A stretch of DNA of 34,594 nucleotides from assembly GCA_900541965.1 (NCBI GenBank), contig UQLN01000049.1, positions 1 through 34,594 on the forward strand, read 5' to 3'. Every line of letters begins with the position of its first letter. The stretch's first letter is position 1. Position numbers and translations under genes: made by a program. This document shows, piece after piece, positions 1 through 7,265 of this stretch. This DNA is from an uncultured Parabacteroides sp. (GTDB lineage Bacteria > Bacteroidota > Bacteroidia > Bacteroidales > Tannerellaceae). Under the pieces are notes generated by a model. It ran no database searches. It was not told where the DNA came from and saw only the letters and a list, made by a program, of their open reading frames with translations.

Positions 1-1
1 C

Positions 2-76
2 GGGCGTTTAGCTCAGCTGGTTCAGAGCATCTGCCTTACAAGCAGAGGGTCGGCGGTTCGAATCCGTCAACGCCCA
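2..76 (+). tRNA. tRNA-Val (anticodon UAC)
   Basis: The acceptor arms GGGCGTT (2-8) and AACGCCC (69-75) pair fully, with discriminator A at 76. The anticodon stem TCTGC/GCAGA encloses loop CTTACAA, giving anticodon TAC, which reads Val GUA codons. The T-loop TTCGAAT is canonical. CCA is not encoded. Its promoter lies outside the window. Confidence 0.96.
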
Positions 77-77
77 C

Positions 78-117
78 AAAAAAGAGAACATGTTTTTATA
101 ACACGTCCTCTTTTTTT
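78..117 (-). terminator. Intrinsic terminator between tRNA-Val and doxX, best on the minus strand
   Basis: Inverted arms GAGAACATGT (84-93) and ACACGTCCTC (101-110) lie between an A-run (78-83) and a T-run (111-117). Read on the minus strand, the arms form ten consecutive pairs with two G-U wobbles, followed by six U, so it should end the doxX transcript. Read on the plus strand the same positions give two A-C mismatches, so termination after tRNA-Val would be weaker but possible. Confidence 0.8.
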
Positions 118-130
118 ATACCATTATTTT

Positions 131-568
131 TTAACGTCTTTGATGTAAGGGGACTGATATAATACGATCTATTGAATACTTCCCTGGTCCTACTATATAC
201 ATTAAGATAAAAACCACCAGATAAATAAAAGCCAATTCTTTCACTGCAAACGGATCAGCCCCATGAATAACAAAGAAAGCCATACCCATTGTAAATATCA
301 TCGGTATCATAGCCAAACGATAAAGTGCCCCGAAAATAAATCCTACGGAACATAACATCTCTCCAAAAATAGCCAAGCCTAAAGACACAGAATTCCCCAC
401 ACCTAACGGATCCGGAAAGGTTGCAGACATTTCCGAGTAATTAGTCCACTTCTGCATACCATGACTTAATAACAATCCTCCAAAAAGAAGACGCAGAGCC
501 AACAACAGCAAAGAGATTGCCGTTCCATCCGGCTTCTGGGGAAATAAAAATTTATAAATCTTCAACAT
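131..568 (-). CDS. DoxX family inner-membrane protein
   Basis: This 145-aa protein has about four hydrophobic helices (roughly residues 17-37, 60-80, 85-103 and 110-128). The first contains the pattern LRLLFGGLLLSHGMQKW, typical of DoxX/DoxD-like proteins. The family is often linked to thiol or quinone-related redox functions, but the sequence gives no specific substrate. It starts at ATG 568 and ends just before the terminator at 84-117. It appears to be a single-gene unit. The upstream AT-rich region shows no clean Bacteroidetes -7 box. The family call is good, the function is open. Confidence 0.85.
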   Translation of the reverse strand: MLKIYKFLFPQKPDGTAISLLLLALRLLFGGLLLSHGMQKWTNYSEMSATFPDPLGVGNSVSLGLAIFGEMLCSVGFIFGALYRLAMIPMIFTMGMAFFVIHGADPFAVKELAFIYLVVFILMYIVGPGKYSIDRIISVPLHQRR

Positions 569-716
569 ATTATTTTATTTTTCATTTTATAAGAAAACAA
601 AACAATATATTAAATAGTTCATTTTGCTTACATTTTACGAACAATCCTCTCTATCCTCCTGCGTTCCTTCTCATAGCAGGCTTATACTTGATAACAATAA
701 AAGTCCCAAAACAAAA

Positions 717-751
717 AAAAGCGACATCCTCCGTAAGAAGAAATCGCTTTT
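717..751 (-). terminator. Stranded native terminator of tRNA-Arg, outside attL
   Basis: The arms AAAAGCGA (717-724) and TCGCTTTT (744-751) form a hairpin that on the minus strand is followed by eight U residues (720-713). It lies directly 3' of the truncated tRNA-Arg copy at attL. The natural reading is that it ended the tRNA-Arg transcript before the element inserted. The region 569-716 holds no gene that I can support. Confidence 0.75.
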
Positions 752-759
752 TATTTAAT

Positions 760-807
760 TTGTGACCAGGGTGGGATTCAAACCCACGACCTTCAGAACC
801 GGAATCT
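760..807 (-). repeat. attL: 48-bp copy of the tRNA-Arg 3' half
   Basis: This segment is identical base for base to 10746-10793. On the minus strand it holds the acceptor 3' strand, the T-arm and the anticodon loop, but lacks the 5' half of the tRNA. Identity stops three bases beyond the 7-nt anticodon loop (798-804). That is where tyrosine recombinases using tRNA sites often place the crossover. Confidence 0.93.
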
Positions 808-871
808 ACTGAATAAACATCCTCATGTATATAATTGTCAATCTGTTAACTATCTCTTAAAACAATCAATA

Positions 872-892
872 GAACAACTATTGACCAACAAT
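872..892 (+). repeat. Left copy of a 21-bp subterminal repeat (candidate integrase arm site)
   Basis: It begins GAACAACTAT and ends GACCAACAAT, matching 10629-10649 at 20 of 21 positions (T instead of A in the middle). The two copies have the same orientation, 64 bp inside attL and 96 bp inside attR. A weaker match extends to their left: TGTCAAnnTGTTA at 836-848 and at 10601-10613. IntDOT/lambda-type integrases bind arm sites near element ends, so this is a reasonable role. Confidence 0.6.
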
Positions 893-900
893 GGCAAGGT

Positions 901-996
901 TTATACACTGCCAACACTAGTACTTGGAAGTGCTAAGCTTCTTGTTTCTTTTCCATAATTCAATTCTTTATTTAAAGTTTGTAATGCAGTTATCAT
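901..996 (-). other. 31-codon open frame, possible gene remnant
   Basis: A short ATG frame on the minus strand (ATG 996, TAA 901) encodes a polar peptide starting MITALQTLNKELNYGKE. An in-frame TAG lies a few codons upstream, so it is no visible extension of a larger gene. It could be the C-terminal scrap of a decayed gene or a chance frame. The rest of 808-1049 shows no gene. Confidence 0.25.
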
Positions 997-1049
997 ATGC
1001 CACTAGACGAGGTAAACTTTAAGTGATATTGGTTTATCTTCTCTTCCTA

Positions 1050-1352
1050 TTAAATAAAACATCTAATAATCAGATATAATAGAAAGGCACAGCAACCAAG
1101 GGTATAGCGAGGATTATTCTTAACATCAATAATTAGACATTTGAGAATAACCACACATCTTTCACTCCATGACATTTCTATCCTCATTGGCTTCTCCCAT
1201 GGAAATTCAGGTTGCTTATAAGTCATCTTCTTAATAGTATAGCTTTGATTATACCACACACATAGAATGATAACTATCCAACCTATTAAATTAAACCATG
1301 GATTAATCCATTGATTCTCTAAATCAACTTCTCCATGTGGTTCATATTTCAT
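1050..1352 (-). CDS. Small hypothetical membrane protein, element cargo
   Basis: This 100-aa protein has a hydrophobic segment at about residues 18-33 and another at the C-terminus (about 82-100). A cytoplasmic or periplasmic stretch of about 45 residues lies between them, rich in Trp, Pro and Lys. It starts at ATG 1352, only 6 bp after the stop of the upstream gene at 1359, so the two are probably co-transcribed. I recognise no family. It is the last gene of the cargo cluster. Confidence 0.65.
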   Translation of the reverse strand: MKYEPHGEVDLENQWINPWFNLIGWIVIILCVWYNQSYTIKKMTYKQPEFPWEKPMRIEMSWSERCVVILKCLIIDVKNNPRYTLGCCAFLLYLIIRCFI

Positions 1353-1358
1353 AGTCTA

Positions 1359-1715
1359 TCATATTAAACATACAGCCACAATACTTAGAACTGGTATTGC
1401 AATAATACTCAATAGGTTTATACTATGTCTAATTCCCAGTATATTGAAACCAGCTAATGCTATTCTATTCAGAACTTGAGATAATATCAGCATTACTATG
1501 GAGTACCACCACTCATGAATACACGCTATGACAATCAAGCCAATGATAAATATTACAAAGCTCAATATGCCCATAAACTGATAAAACATTGTCTGAAAAA
1601 TGGGAGTATCATCTAACTGGGATTTAGCCCATTGTTTAGTAGTAGTATTAGCACTACCAAACATTGCTAACAATAAAAATATCCAAAAGTAAGTTTGGGA
1701 TAATAGGTCACTCAT
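1359..1715 (-). CDS. Hypothetical multi-spanning membrane protein, element cargo
   Basis: The 118-aa protein is almost entirely hydrophobic, with four likely membrane segments (about residues 8-22, 43-65, 69-86, 98-118). A polar linker of about 20 residues (TTTKQWAKSQLDDTP) follows the first. It starts at ATG 1715 and sits 6 bp upstream of the 100-aa membrane gene. I know no family. The pairing of two small membrane proteins suggests a complex, but this is inference. Confidence 0.65.
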   Translation of the reverse strand: MSDLLSQTYFWIFLLLAMFGSANTTTKQWAKSQLDDTPIFQTMFYQFMGILSFVIFIIGLIVIACIHEWWYSIVMLILSQVLNRIALAGFNILGIRHSINLLSIIAIPVLSIVAVCLI

Positions 1716-1767
1716 TCTTAATTCTACTTTATTAAAATCAATAATCCATTTATTTTCTATAAGGAAG

Positions 1768-1953
1768 TCAGTACCCAGTAATCCATGTACTTGTTATTCC
1801 ACTATCTTCTTCAATGCCTTTAAAAGCATCTGATAGTGACTGTACACTGAACTTTGGCTTATAGGTATAACCTTCAAAAGAGAAAGGTAGAATAATCATA
1901 CCTACCTTATGCTTAGCTCCATCTATTCTATTGATACAATAACCCCCAAGGAG
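1768..1953 (-). pseudogene. Gene fragment without a start codon at its head
   Basis: On the minus strand an open frame follows a TAA at 1956-1954 and ends at TGA 1768. The deduced peptide looks like real protein, for example GMIILPFSFEGYTYKPKFSV near the middle. The first in-frame ATG is at 1899, which would give 43 aa; before it the frame is open but has no ATG. A 9-bp hairpin, AATAACTCC/GGGGTTATT (1959-1939), sits at its beginning. It is most easily read as the C-terminal remnant of a decayed gene between two cargo genes, though a short gene from 1899 is possible. Confidence 0.45.
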
Positions 1954-2007
1954 TTATTACATCATTGAATATTCTACTACACCTCTATCAATCAAAATGA
2001 TAAATAT

Positions 2008-2712
2008 TCATACTTTCACTCTAACTATATCACATTCACCTTCCTTTTCCAATGTTAATATTTTTGCTTGTGCCATATCAAAAGCCTCGCCTATTTCTAT
2101 ATTAGAACTATTATCTAGAGGTATATGACAGGGTCTCCCACCCAACTTCATTAAAAACTCTACTGTTTTTCCATAAGAGGATGCTCTTACAACTGCTCGA
2201 CTAACTGCATCTATTTCTTCTTGAGTGAAATTCCTTTCTGTTTTCAATTGCCACTCTTGAATAAATTTATACTCTTTTATTGGTATTTCTTTAGTTTGAA
2301 TTACTGACATATTATTAAATATGTTTTCTTGATTATGATAAAGTTGTTTAGCCCTATTAGGCTTCAATAGAAAATATGCTATAATAAGTATCAAAGCTCT
2401 TGGTAGCATCTCATACATATCAAAATGATGTAATCCAGGAATGGAGAAGATAAACATAATAAGAAATAAGTAACCAACTATCTTCTTCACTTTATAGCCT
2501 TTAGTAGTATTATCATTATTACTCTGCCGTTTCTTCAAGAATAATATGGATAACCCTGCACATACAAAGAAACTAACTATTCCAGACTGAAATACAGTAG
2601 CTGCTAGTTCTATTTTTGAACTACTGAATCCATATACGCCTACTACCATAGTGAGTAATAGCAACATAGCACTTATAATAGCAAGTGCCCAACCAATCAC
2701 TTTTCTAATCAT
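2008..2712 (-). CDS. Membrane protein with a C-terminal soluble domain, element cargo
   Basis: The 234-aa protein has four predicted helices (about residues 6-27, 38-58, 77-95, 101-116). A soluble domain of about 100 residues follows. Its last 70 residues, with GKTVEFLMKLGGRPCHIPLD, two turns of IxIGEAFDMAQAKILTL and ending DIVRVKV, resemble a small domain I recall from hypothetical proteins of Bacteroides phages and mobile elements. That resemblance is from memory and unverified. It starts at ATG 2712, 21 bp after the 449-aa gene, so an operon is likely. The function is unknown. Confidence 0.7.
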   Translation of the reverse strand: MIRKVIGWALAIISAMLLLLTMVVGVYGFSSSKIELAATVFQSGIVSFFVCAGLSILFLKKRQSNNDNTTKGYKVKKIVGYLFLIMFIFSIPGLHHFDMYEMLPRALILIIAYFLLKPNRAKQLYHNQENIFNNMSVIQTKEIPIKEYKFIQEWQLKTERNFTQEEIDAVSRAVVRASSYGKTVEFLMKLGGRPCHIPLDNSSNIEIGEAFDMAQAKILTLEKEGECDIVRVKV

Positions 2713-2733
2713 GATAAATAAAGTTTAAAATAT

Positions 2734-4083
2734 TTATAACTTTGGTGTATTATCAAGCCACTTCTTACCATATACATATACAAAGAACACAATCCATGCT
2801 ATCACAGGAAGGCTTAGAATAAAACTACCTATACTTACTTCACCATAGTCCTCAGGACTTATACTATCAATAGATACTACTAGAAGAGACATTGAAACAG
2901 TAACTAATAACAAAGGTACCACACTGAACAACAATGATTTTCTCAACAAATAACAGTCTGAAATATTAGAATAAATTCCAATCTTTTTCAATAAAGGATA
3001 TAGGAGTATATCTTCACTCTGGACCTTTTCTTTTTTCCAAACAAGATAGAGGTAATATACTCCTACGACTAAATAGAATAGACAGTAGAATAACAAATTC
3101 AATTCATAATATAGGTCTTTCATTTGTCCACATATAATACAACTATACACTATTATAATAAAAGACAATAACAATTTCTTAGTTATCTTGAATAATTTTT
3201 TAACTGTAGTTCTATGTACTACATCCTGTTTTACACATAGTGATTCATTAGGTATATCAATAGACATTTCACTAACAGAATCAGAGGTTTTAACCTTCTC
3301 TTCTTTTTTCCTACTACTAATAAAGACTAGAAAACAACAACCAAATATAACCTCAAGAATGACTTTCCATACTGTTTTAACTCCAAGTTTTAAACCTTCT
3401 TTTACTGCTTCATCTTTAGATATATTGTCAATATTGGAAGTATGATATTGCTTTATCCATCTAAATGAATTTCTAGCTTTAATTAAGTCTTTCATCCATA
3501 TATCTTGTTCAGCATCTCTAAAAGACATGGTTAGTCTGACATACTCATTATAGTTGAATATTGTATAGATGGCAACAATGACTGGTGAAGCCCCATTGTA
3601 TCCTTGTCTTCTATAAATGATTTCAGTGGCAGGAGAATTAGCAATAGTCATGGTATCATTAGATATAATATCCATTAATGGTGTTTTAGTACTTTCACAG
3701 TCTTGATAAATTGCAATCACTCCATTAGTAAAATATTCCTCATCCAATTTCAAGTTATCACCACTACAAGGAACGTGCTCATCTTTACAAGTATAATAGT
3801 CTATTAATATTCTACAGTATTTGGTTTTATATTCATGCTTATTAGTTGATAAACCTGCTTGTTGGAATATAACTCTATTATTATTTGTAGATGTTACTTG
3901 AAAGCCTATAGTCTTTCCTTGAATATCACTGAGCAGTTGAGTATAGATATCATTTTCTCTTCTTAACTCTATTGTTGAAGGTATTGTAATAGAGTACTTA
4001 TCCTGATACTGGTAAGTACTCCACTCTTGAGCTATCACTTGATGAGTAAAAAGAAGTAATAGTACACTGATTATGTATCTCAT
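2734..4083 (-). CDS. Secreted-domain membrane protein, element cargo
   Basis: The 449-aa protein begins with a signal peptide (residues 1-18, cleavage near VIAQ-E). A periplasmic domain of about 215 residues follows, with YSITIPSTIEL near its start and five cysteines between 90 and 129. Five membrane segments come next (about 238-256, 303-320, 327-349, 384-404, 416-438), with a charged Lys/Glu/Ser linker at 257-300 that would face the other side. I recognise no family. It is first in the cargo cluster and begins 25 bp after the U-tract of the structured RNA at 4108-4343, so its expression may depend on read-through of that terminator. A sensor- or receptor-like layout is plausible but not shown. 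Confidence 0.75.
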   Translation of the reverse strand: MRYIISVLLLLFTHQVIAQEWSTYQYQDKYSITIPSTIELRRENDIYTQLLSDIQGKTIGFQVTSTNNNRVIFQQAGLSTNKHEYKTKYCRILIDYYTCKDEHVPCSGDNLKLDEEYFTNGVIAIYQDCESTKTPLMDIISNDTMTIANSPATEIIYRRQGYNGASPVIVAIYTIFNYNEYVRLTMSFRDAEQDIWMKDLIKARNSFRWIKQYHTSNIDNISKDEAVKEGLKLGVKTVWKVILEVIFGCCFLVFISSRKKEEKVKTSDSVSEMSIDIPNESLCVKQDVVHRTTVKKLFKITKKLLLSFIIIVYSCIICGQMKDLYYELNLLFYCLFYLVVGVYYLYLVWKKEKVQSEDILLYPLLKKIGIYSNISDCYLLRKSLLFSVVPLLLVTVSMSLLVVSIDSISPEDYGEVSIGSFILSLPVIAWIVFFVYVYGKKWLDNTPKL

Positions 4084-4107
4084 AATTCTATTTTTTTGTA
4101 GCCATAC

Positions 4108-4166
4108 AAAAAAAGAAGGTGTGAGCTAGACCTTAGTATTGGAGTCCAAGGTATTACCACACACCT
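4108..4166 (-). terminator. Intrinsic terminator/attenuator before the membrane cargo
   Basis: On the minus strand, stem AGGTGTG (4166-4160) pairs with CACACCT (4123-4117). An inner TTGGACTCCAA hairpin lies within, and seven U follow (4114-4108). The ATG of the 449-aa gene is at 4083, so the terminator lies between promoter and gene. Confidence 0.75.
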
Positions 4167-4343
4167 ACAATCACACAATACAAGGAAAGCCCACACCATA
4201 TGGTATGAGTATCCACTTGCTTACTGCTGTGATTGTTAGTCTTTAAAGTGGTAATTTTAGGACTATCACAAGTAAGAAGCAAACACTTCTTTTTCTAATA
4301 TGTCTTGTTAAACTTCTATTTCATTAGCATTCATTTGATTATT
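4108..4343 (-). ncRNA. Candidate structured RNA (~236 nt), leader or small RNA
   Basis: A TAACTTTG -7 box (4357-4350) places a start near 4343, and an intrinsic terminator ends the transcript at 4108. Between them are several clean stems on the minus strand: TAGTC/GACTA (4265-4261 with 4241-4237); a perfect 9-bp stem of ACAATCACA with TGTGATTGT (4236-4228 with 4175-4167), enclosing a 6-bp hairpin with an AUAU loop (4207-4192); then the terminator stem. No open frame of useful length is present. It could be a stand-alone small RNA or an attenuator leader for the 449-aa gene. Confidence 0.6.
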
Positions 4344-4349
4344 ATGTTG

Positions 4350-4378
4350 CAAAGTTAAAACTTTCAACAAATAAACAA
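4350..4378 (-). promoter_or_regulatory. Promoter for the structured RNA and cargo
   Basis: A perfect Bacteroidetes -7 box TAACTTTG lies at 4357-4350, with TTG at 4378-4376 about 18 bp upstream as the -33 element. No other -7 box is evident between here and the 449-aa gene. Confidence 0.6.
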
Positions 4379-4564
4379 TCATTTAAATACATGTTTAATA
4401 AAAGTCACTTCATATTAGCACCTCAGGTATGGACTTATTCCTTATATTTACTTTTCATTCATCACTGGCTGTATAAACTCCAATGCTTCAAAAGCCATCT
4501 TCCAATAGCAAAAGTACCTCATTTATATTACATATCTCTGATTCTCATAAAGCATTCAACTAAA

Positions 4565-4594
4565 GAGCCCCAATCTCACATTAGACAGGGGCTC
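4565..4594 (-). repeat. Hairpin GAGCCCC/GGGGCTC, weak terminator
   Basis: A perfect 7-bp GC-rich inverted repeat (4565-4571 and 4588-4594) lies in otherwise AT-rich non-coding DNA downstream of the DUF3871 gene. On the minus strand it is followed by only three U (UUUAG). It could be a weak terminator for the ATPase-DUF3871 unit. Confidence 0.5.
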
Positions 4595-4753
4595 AAAACA
4601 ATAATAAAACATGATGATATATACAAATCTTCACTCATTATCTGCAATTATATACATCACAAGTAGAGCAAAGAATAAGTAACAAATGGCTTTTATCAGT
4701 AGTTCCATATGCTATACATTAATATAAAAACATCTATCATTGCACTTCCCAAT

Positions 4754-4831
4754 TCTGGTCCTGAAGAAAGAAAAGAAATAATATCTTACATATCCCTAAA
4801 TAATATTTCACTATATCTCTTCAAGACCAGA
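4754..4831. repeat. Long interrupted inverted repeat in the non-coding region
   Basis: The arms TCTGGTC-CT-GAAGA (4754-4767) and TCTTC-AA-GACCAGA (4818-4831) pair over 12 of 14 positions, with a 50-bp AT-rich loop that contains ATAATAT twice. There is no gene here. Together with the dyad at 4879-4919 it marks this as a structured control region, possibly an origin. Confidence 0.5.
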
Positions 4832-4878
4832 GAAGTGACATACTTAGTAATTCCTTAATAGCAGATTTGAAAGGTGAT

Positions 4879-4919
4879 TGTATTCACTTCTTTATATTTT
4901 TATAGGAGAAGTGAATACA
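4879..4919. repeat. Perfect 13-bp inverted repeat, candidate origin or operator
   Basis: The arms TGTATTCACTTCT (4879-4891) and AGAAGTGAATACA (4907-4919) are exact complements around a 15-bp AT-rich spacer. Neither strand has a U-run afterwards, so it does not look like a terminator. A further near copy, AGAAGTGAcATAC, lies at 4831-4843. The stretch 4379-5015 (about 640 bp) otherwise has no convincing gene. Confidence 0.6.
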
Positions 4920-5015
4920 TTACCAACCTATAGACCTGTCCAGAAGAAATTTCCCATCATAATGAATAATAAGTCTAAGATACCTAGCTCCTAGATTATT
5001 CAATAAAGAAGAATC

Positions 5016-6053
5016 CTACTTGAGAAACCAAGAATACTCATTATCCCCTATTAGAGCCTTACTAAGCCCTTCAGTCAGCATTGTGACATTAAGGCTCCTA
5101 TCCAAGAAATTATCAATATAACTGCTCTTATTAGCCCCAGTGAGCATGTTGTACACATTCCACATGGATATTGAATCCTGATTACTAGGCAGGGCAAAGT
5201 TTTCATCACTATAGTATGCTTTAGCTACAAGCCCTATCTGGGTATCAGTCATTAACATAGAAGGCAATTTCTTCTTCTCAATTGAAGGAAGGTATTGATA
5301 CAATCTGCTTTTCCCTAAGAACTGACAGAATTGATGTTCTGTCATATAACTGTCCCTATAAGCATTCATATAATACAAGTGTTTAGATATATTATAACCT
5401 TGAAATAACTGTATTACAGATGTCAGCAAATCATCTACTTCCATCACTTTGAGTTCACTTTTAAAGCCATCTGTTGATACACACATATTACAACAGACTA
5501 AGTTCTTGAAGCCAATAAAAACCTTAAACTTCTCTACCCCTTTCTTACTATACAAGTTTTCATGATTATAACTTCTTACCCCACCTATAGTAAGGTTCAA
5601 CCTGTTCCCTGCTATATCTTCATGGATAGTTGGTATCTCAAAGCAGAACATCATCCTTTCATAATATATAGTCTTATCTGACTCCAATAACTGATTGACT
5701 GGCTTATGAATTGCTTCTGGAATCCTGCCTTTAATAACATGGCTTACCCTTATGGAAGGCTCTTCTATACTCTCATTTGGGAACACTTGGCTAGCTGCAT
5801 CCCACACTGATTCAATGAAATTTGGATGGGAGATTGTTATCTCATTGTCTTTACTGAATACAGGTACTACACATTCATCCCTCAGATGTTCAAGTGTCAC
5901 TTCTTTAGTATTTGATTCAATAAAAGGTAGTCTTTTTTCCATTCTTCTGGACAAGGCAGACTCTGTTCTTACAATTTCCATAGGTATTACAGACTTATTG
6001 GGTGCTGGAATCATATTAGTTCTGTGTACTGGTATTAATTGCATTGCTTCCAT
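5016..6053 (-). CDS. DUF3871 family protein
   Basis: The 345-aa protein matches the DUF3871 pattern known from Bacteroidetes mobile elements: VKGRIPEA-type segment (here VIKGRIPEAIHKPVNQLLES), YYERMMFCFEIPTI, LNLTIGGVRSYN-NLYSKKG, FKVFIGFKNLVCCNMCVSTD, and the C-terminal MLTGANKSSYIDNFLDRSLN. No biochemical role is established for the family. ATG 6053 is preferred over an in-frame TTG at 6062. Its start overlaps the end of the ATPase gene by 38 bp, which suggests translational coupling and a shared job, perhaps in DNA recombination or replication of the element. Confidence 0.85.
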   Translation of the reverse strand: MEAMQLIPVHRTNMIPAPNKSVIPMEIVRTESALSRRMEKRLPFIESNTKEVTLEHLRDECVVPVFSKDNEITISHPNFIESVWDAASQVFPNESIEEPSIRVSHVIKGRIPEAIHKPVNQLLESDKTIYYERMMFCFEIPTIHEDIAGNRLNLTIGGVRSYNHENLYSKKGVEKFKVFIGFKNLVCCNMCVSTDGFKSELKVMEVDDLLTSVIQLFQGYNISKHLYYMNAYRDSYMTEHQFCQFLGKSRLYQYLPSIEKKKLPSMLMTDTQIGLVAKAYYSDENFALPSNQDSISMWNVYNMLTGANKSSYIDNFLDRSLNVTMLTEGLSKALIGDNEYSWFLK

Positions 6054-6906
6054 ATCTAACAAAATTAGGATGATAGTTAATTACTGGATTACTTGTTTCT
6101 TCTTGTAACTGTACTTTCTTTTGCATAAAATCTGATGCCAATTGTTGATACCATTCAGGGTATTGATGATAAATGGCAGTTAATTCTTCAAGGGTTTTAG
6201 CCTTGCTTATCTGCATCTTTATCATCTCCAAGTTAACTCCTTCATTGCACCAATCAAGTATCATCTGACCTGTAGTTGAAGTAATGATAAACTCAGGTTT
6301 ACCAACAAACAGGTTTGTCCTGTCCTTACTTGCAACTGCCTGATGTTTCATATTGAGGTCAAAGACTGTAGTAAACTCATAGTCTATTCCTTCCCTCATT
6401 ATAGCTTTTAAACCCACTTTCTCTGGCACCATTTTACCATTCTTCTCACTTAGAACATAGTCTTGCTTACACCTCATTGTGCATATAATATGGCTTTCTG
6501 AGTTCAATATCTTCTGTATAAAAGCATTAATCCTTGGAGTAACTTTCTGCCAATTAGTAAAACTGTTCCCCTGTAATCCTGCATGATACTCCAGCAGAGT
6601 ATCCCAGCACTGAGATATAGAGTCCATGATTATCACTTGCATTCCTGCATTCTCACAAACTTCTATTGCTTCCATGTAAATCTCAGGAGTTAAATTGTCC
6701 TGAAGAGATAATACATTATAGTTACCAAAGTGGGCATATAAATCAGCACTCCCATGCTCACTATCAATGATTGCCACTTTACTCCAGTCATTACAGAGAC
6801 CATAAGCCAGTAACAATGCTGAATAAGTCTTACCTGAACCTGAGCACCCCTGTAAAGCCAATTTTATCTTGGCTTGCCTCTTTGATACCATTCTTAAATT
6901 CATCAT
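6016..6906 (-). CDS. P-loop ATPase, Sak4/RecA-like phage-type recombination ATPase
   Basis: The 296-aa protein has a Walker A motif GCSGSGKT (residues 20-27), the segment VAIIDSEHGSADLY (44-57) and Walker B VIIMDS (91-96). A segment TPRINAFIQKIL and a TMRCKQDYVL stretch near residues 123-152 follow. This layout is that of the AAA_24/Sak4-like ATPases of phages and mobile elements, which help single-strand annealing or replication. It starts at ATG 6906. The preceding 90-aa gene is separated by a hairpin at 6947-6974, and the DUF3871 gene overlaps its end. The family call is good; the exact role in this element is inferred. Confidence 0.85.
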   Translation of the reverse strand: MMNLRMVSKRQAKIKLALQGCSGSGKTYSALLLAYGLCNDWSKVAIIDSEHGSADLYAHFGNYNVLSLQDNLTPEIYMEAIEVCENAGMQVIIMDSISQCWDTLLEYHAGLQGNSFTNWQKVTPRINAFIQKILNSESHIICTMRCKQDYVLSEKNGKMVPEKVGLKAIMREGIDYEFTTVFDLNMKHQAVASKDRTNLFVGKPEFIITSTTGQMILDWCNEGVNLEMIKMQISKAKTLEELTAIYHQYPEWYQQLASDFMQKKVQLQEETSNPVINYHPNFVRYGSNAINTSTQN

Positions 6907-6946
6907 AATATAACTGTTTTAATGGTTAATATTTAATTAAAGAAAA

Positions 6947-6974
6947 GAAGGCAGGATATTTCTTTCCTACCTTC
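6947..6974 (-). terminator. Hairpin with U-rich tail between the 90-aa gene and the ATPase
   Basis: The arms GAAGGCAGG (6947-6955) and CCTACCTTC (6966-6974) form nine pairs on the minus strand, one of them a U-G wobble. The tail is TTTTCTTT. It lies 18 bp after the stop of the 90-aa gene and 40 bp before the ATPase start. It may partially end the upstream transcript, since no separate -7 box is seen for the ATPase gene. Confidence 0.6.
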
Positions 6975-6992
6975 AGGACCAGTTGAACCTAA

Positions 6993-7265
6993 CTATAGCT
7001 TAGCCAAGGTCATACACCCACCTTCACCCCTTTGGTGCAACATATAGAACATGTCACCTGTAGATGGAGAACAGACTTCTGAAATCACAGGGTCTGTAAT
7101 CTCACCATTGGTAAACTTCCCACTTACTGCACCTGTTTCAAATCCATAAACAAAGAAGCATTTACCTGTATTGGAATTATGCTTCACTTCAATATTCTTC
7201 ACTCCTTTCTGAGCCTTAAACTCTGCAACTGTCATTGTTGCCAAAAACTTTAATCTTTCCATCAT
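6993..7265 (-). CDS. Small hypothetical protein of the element's replication region
   Basis: The 90-aa protein has no signal peptide or membrane segment. The N-terminus LKFLATMTVAEFKAQKG is followed by a beta-rich body with FFVYGFETGAVSGKF and a C-terminal GDMFYMLHQRGEGGCMTLAKL. It starts with two consecutive ATG codons (7265 and 7262). I recall similar small proteins from Bacteroides mobile elements but know no function. Its position beside the ATPase and DUF3871 genes suggests a DNA-linked accessory role, which is inference. Confidence 0.7.
   Translation of the reverse strand: MMERLKFLATMTVAEFKAQKGVKNIEVKHNSNTGKCFFVYGFETGAVSGKFTNGEITDPVISEVCSPSTGDMFYMLHQRGEGGCMTLAKL

Noticed and set aside
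517..765. 82-codon plus-strand frame over the doxX start and terminator
   Set aside because: It overlaps the doxX N-terminus antisense and runs through the tRNA terminator hairpin; no protein features.
4108..4343. Retron msr/msd as an explanation for the structured RNA
   Set aside because: No reverse transcriptase gene is nearby; the only polymerase-like gene has PolA/T7-type motifs (HD, not YxDD).
4391..4666. 91-codon open frame on the plus strand in the non-coding part of the element
   Set aside because: Opposite strand to all element genes, no family resemblance, many rare aromatic and His residues, and it crosses the GAGCCCC hairpin; it looks like a chance frame.
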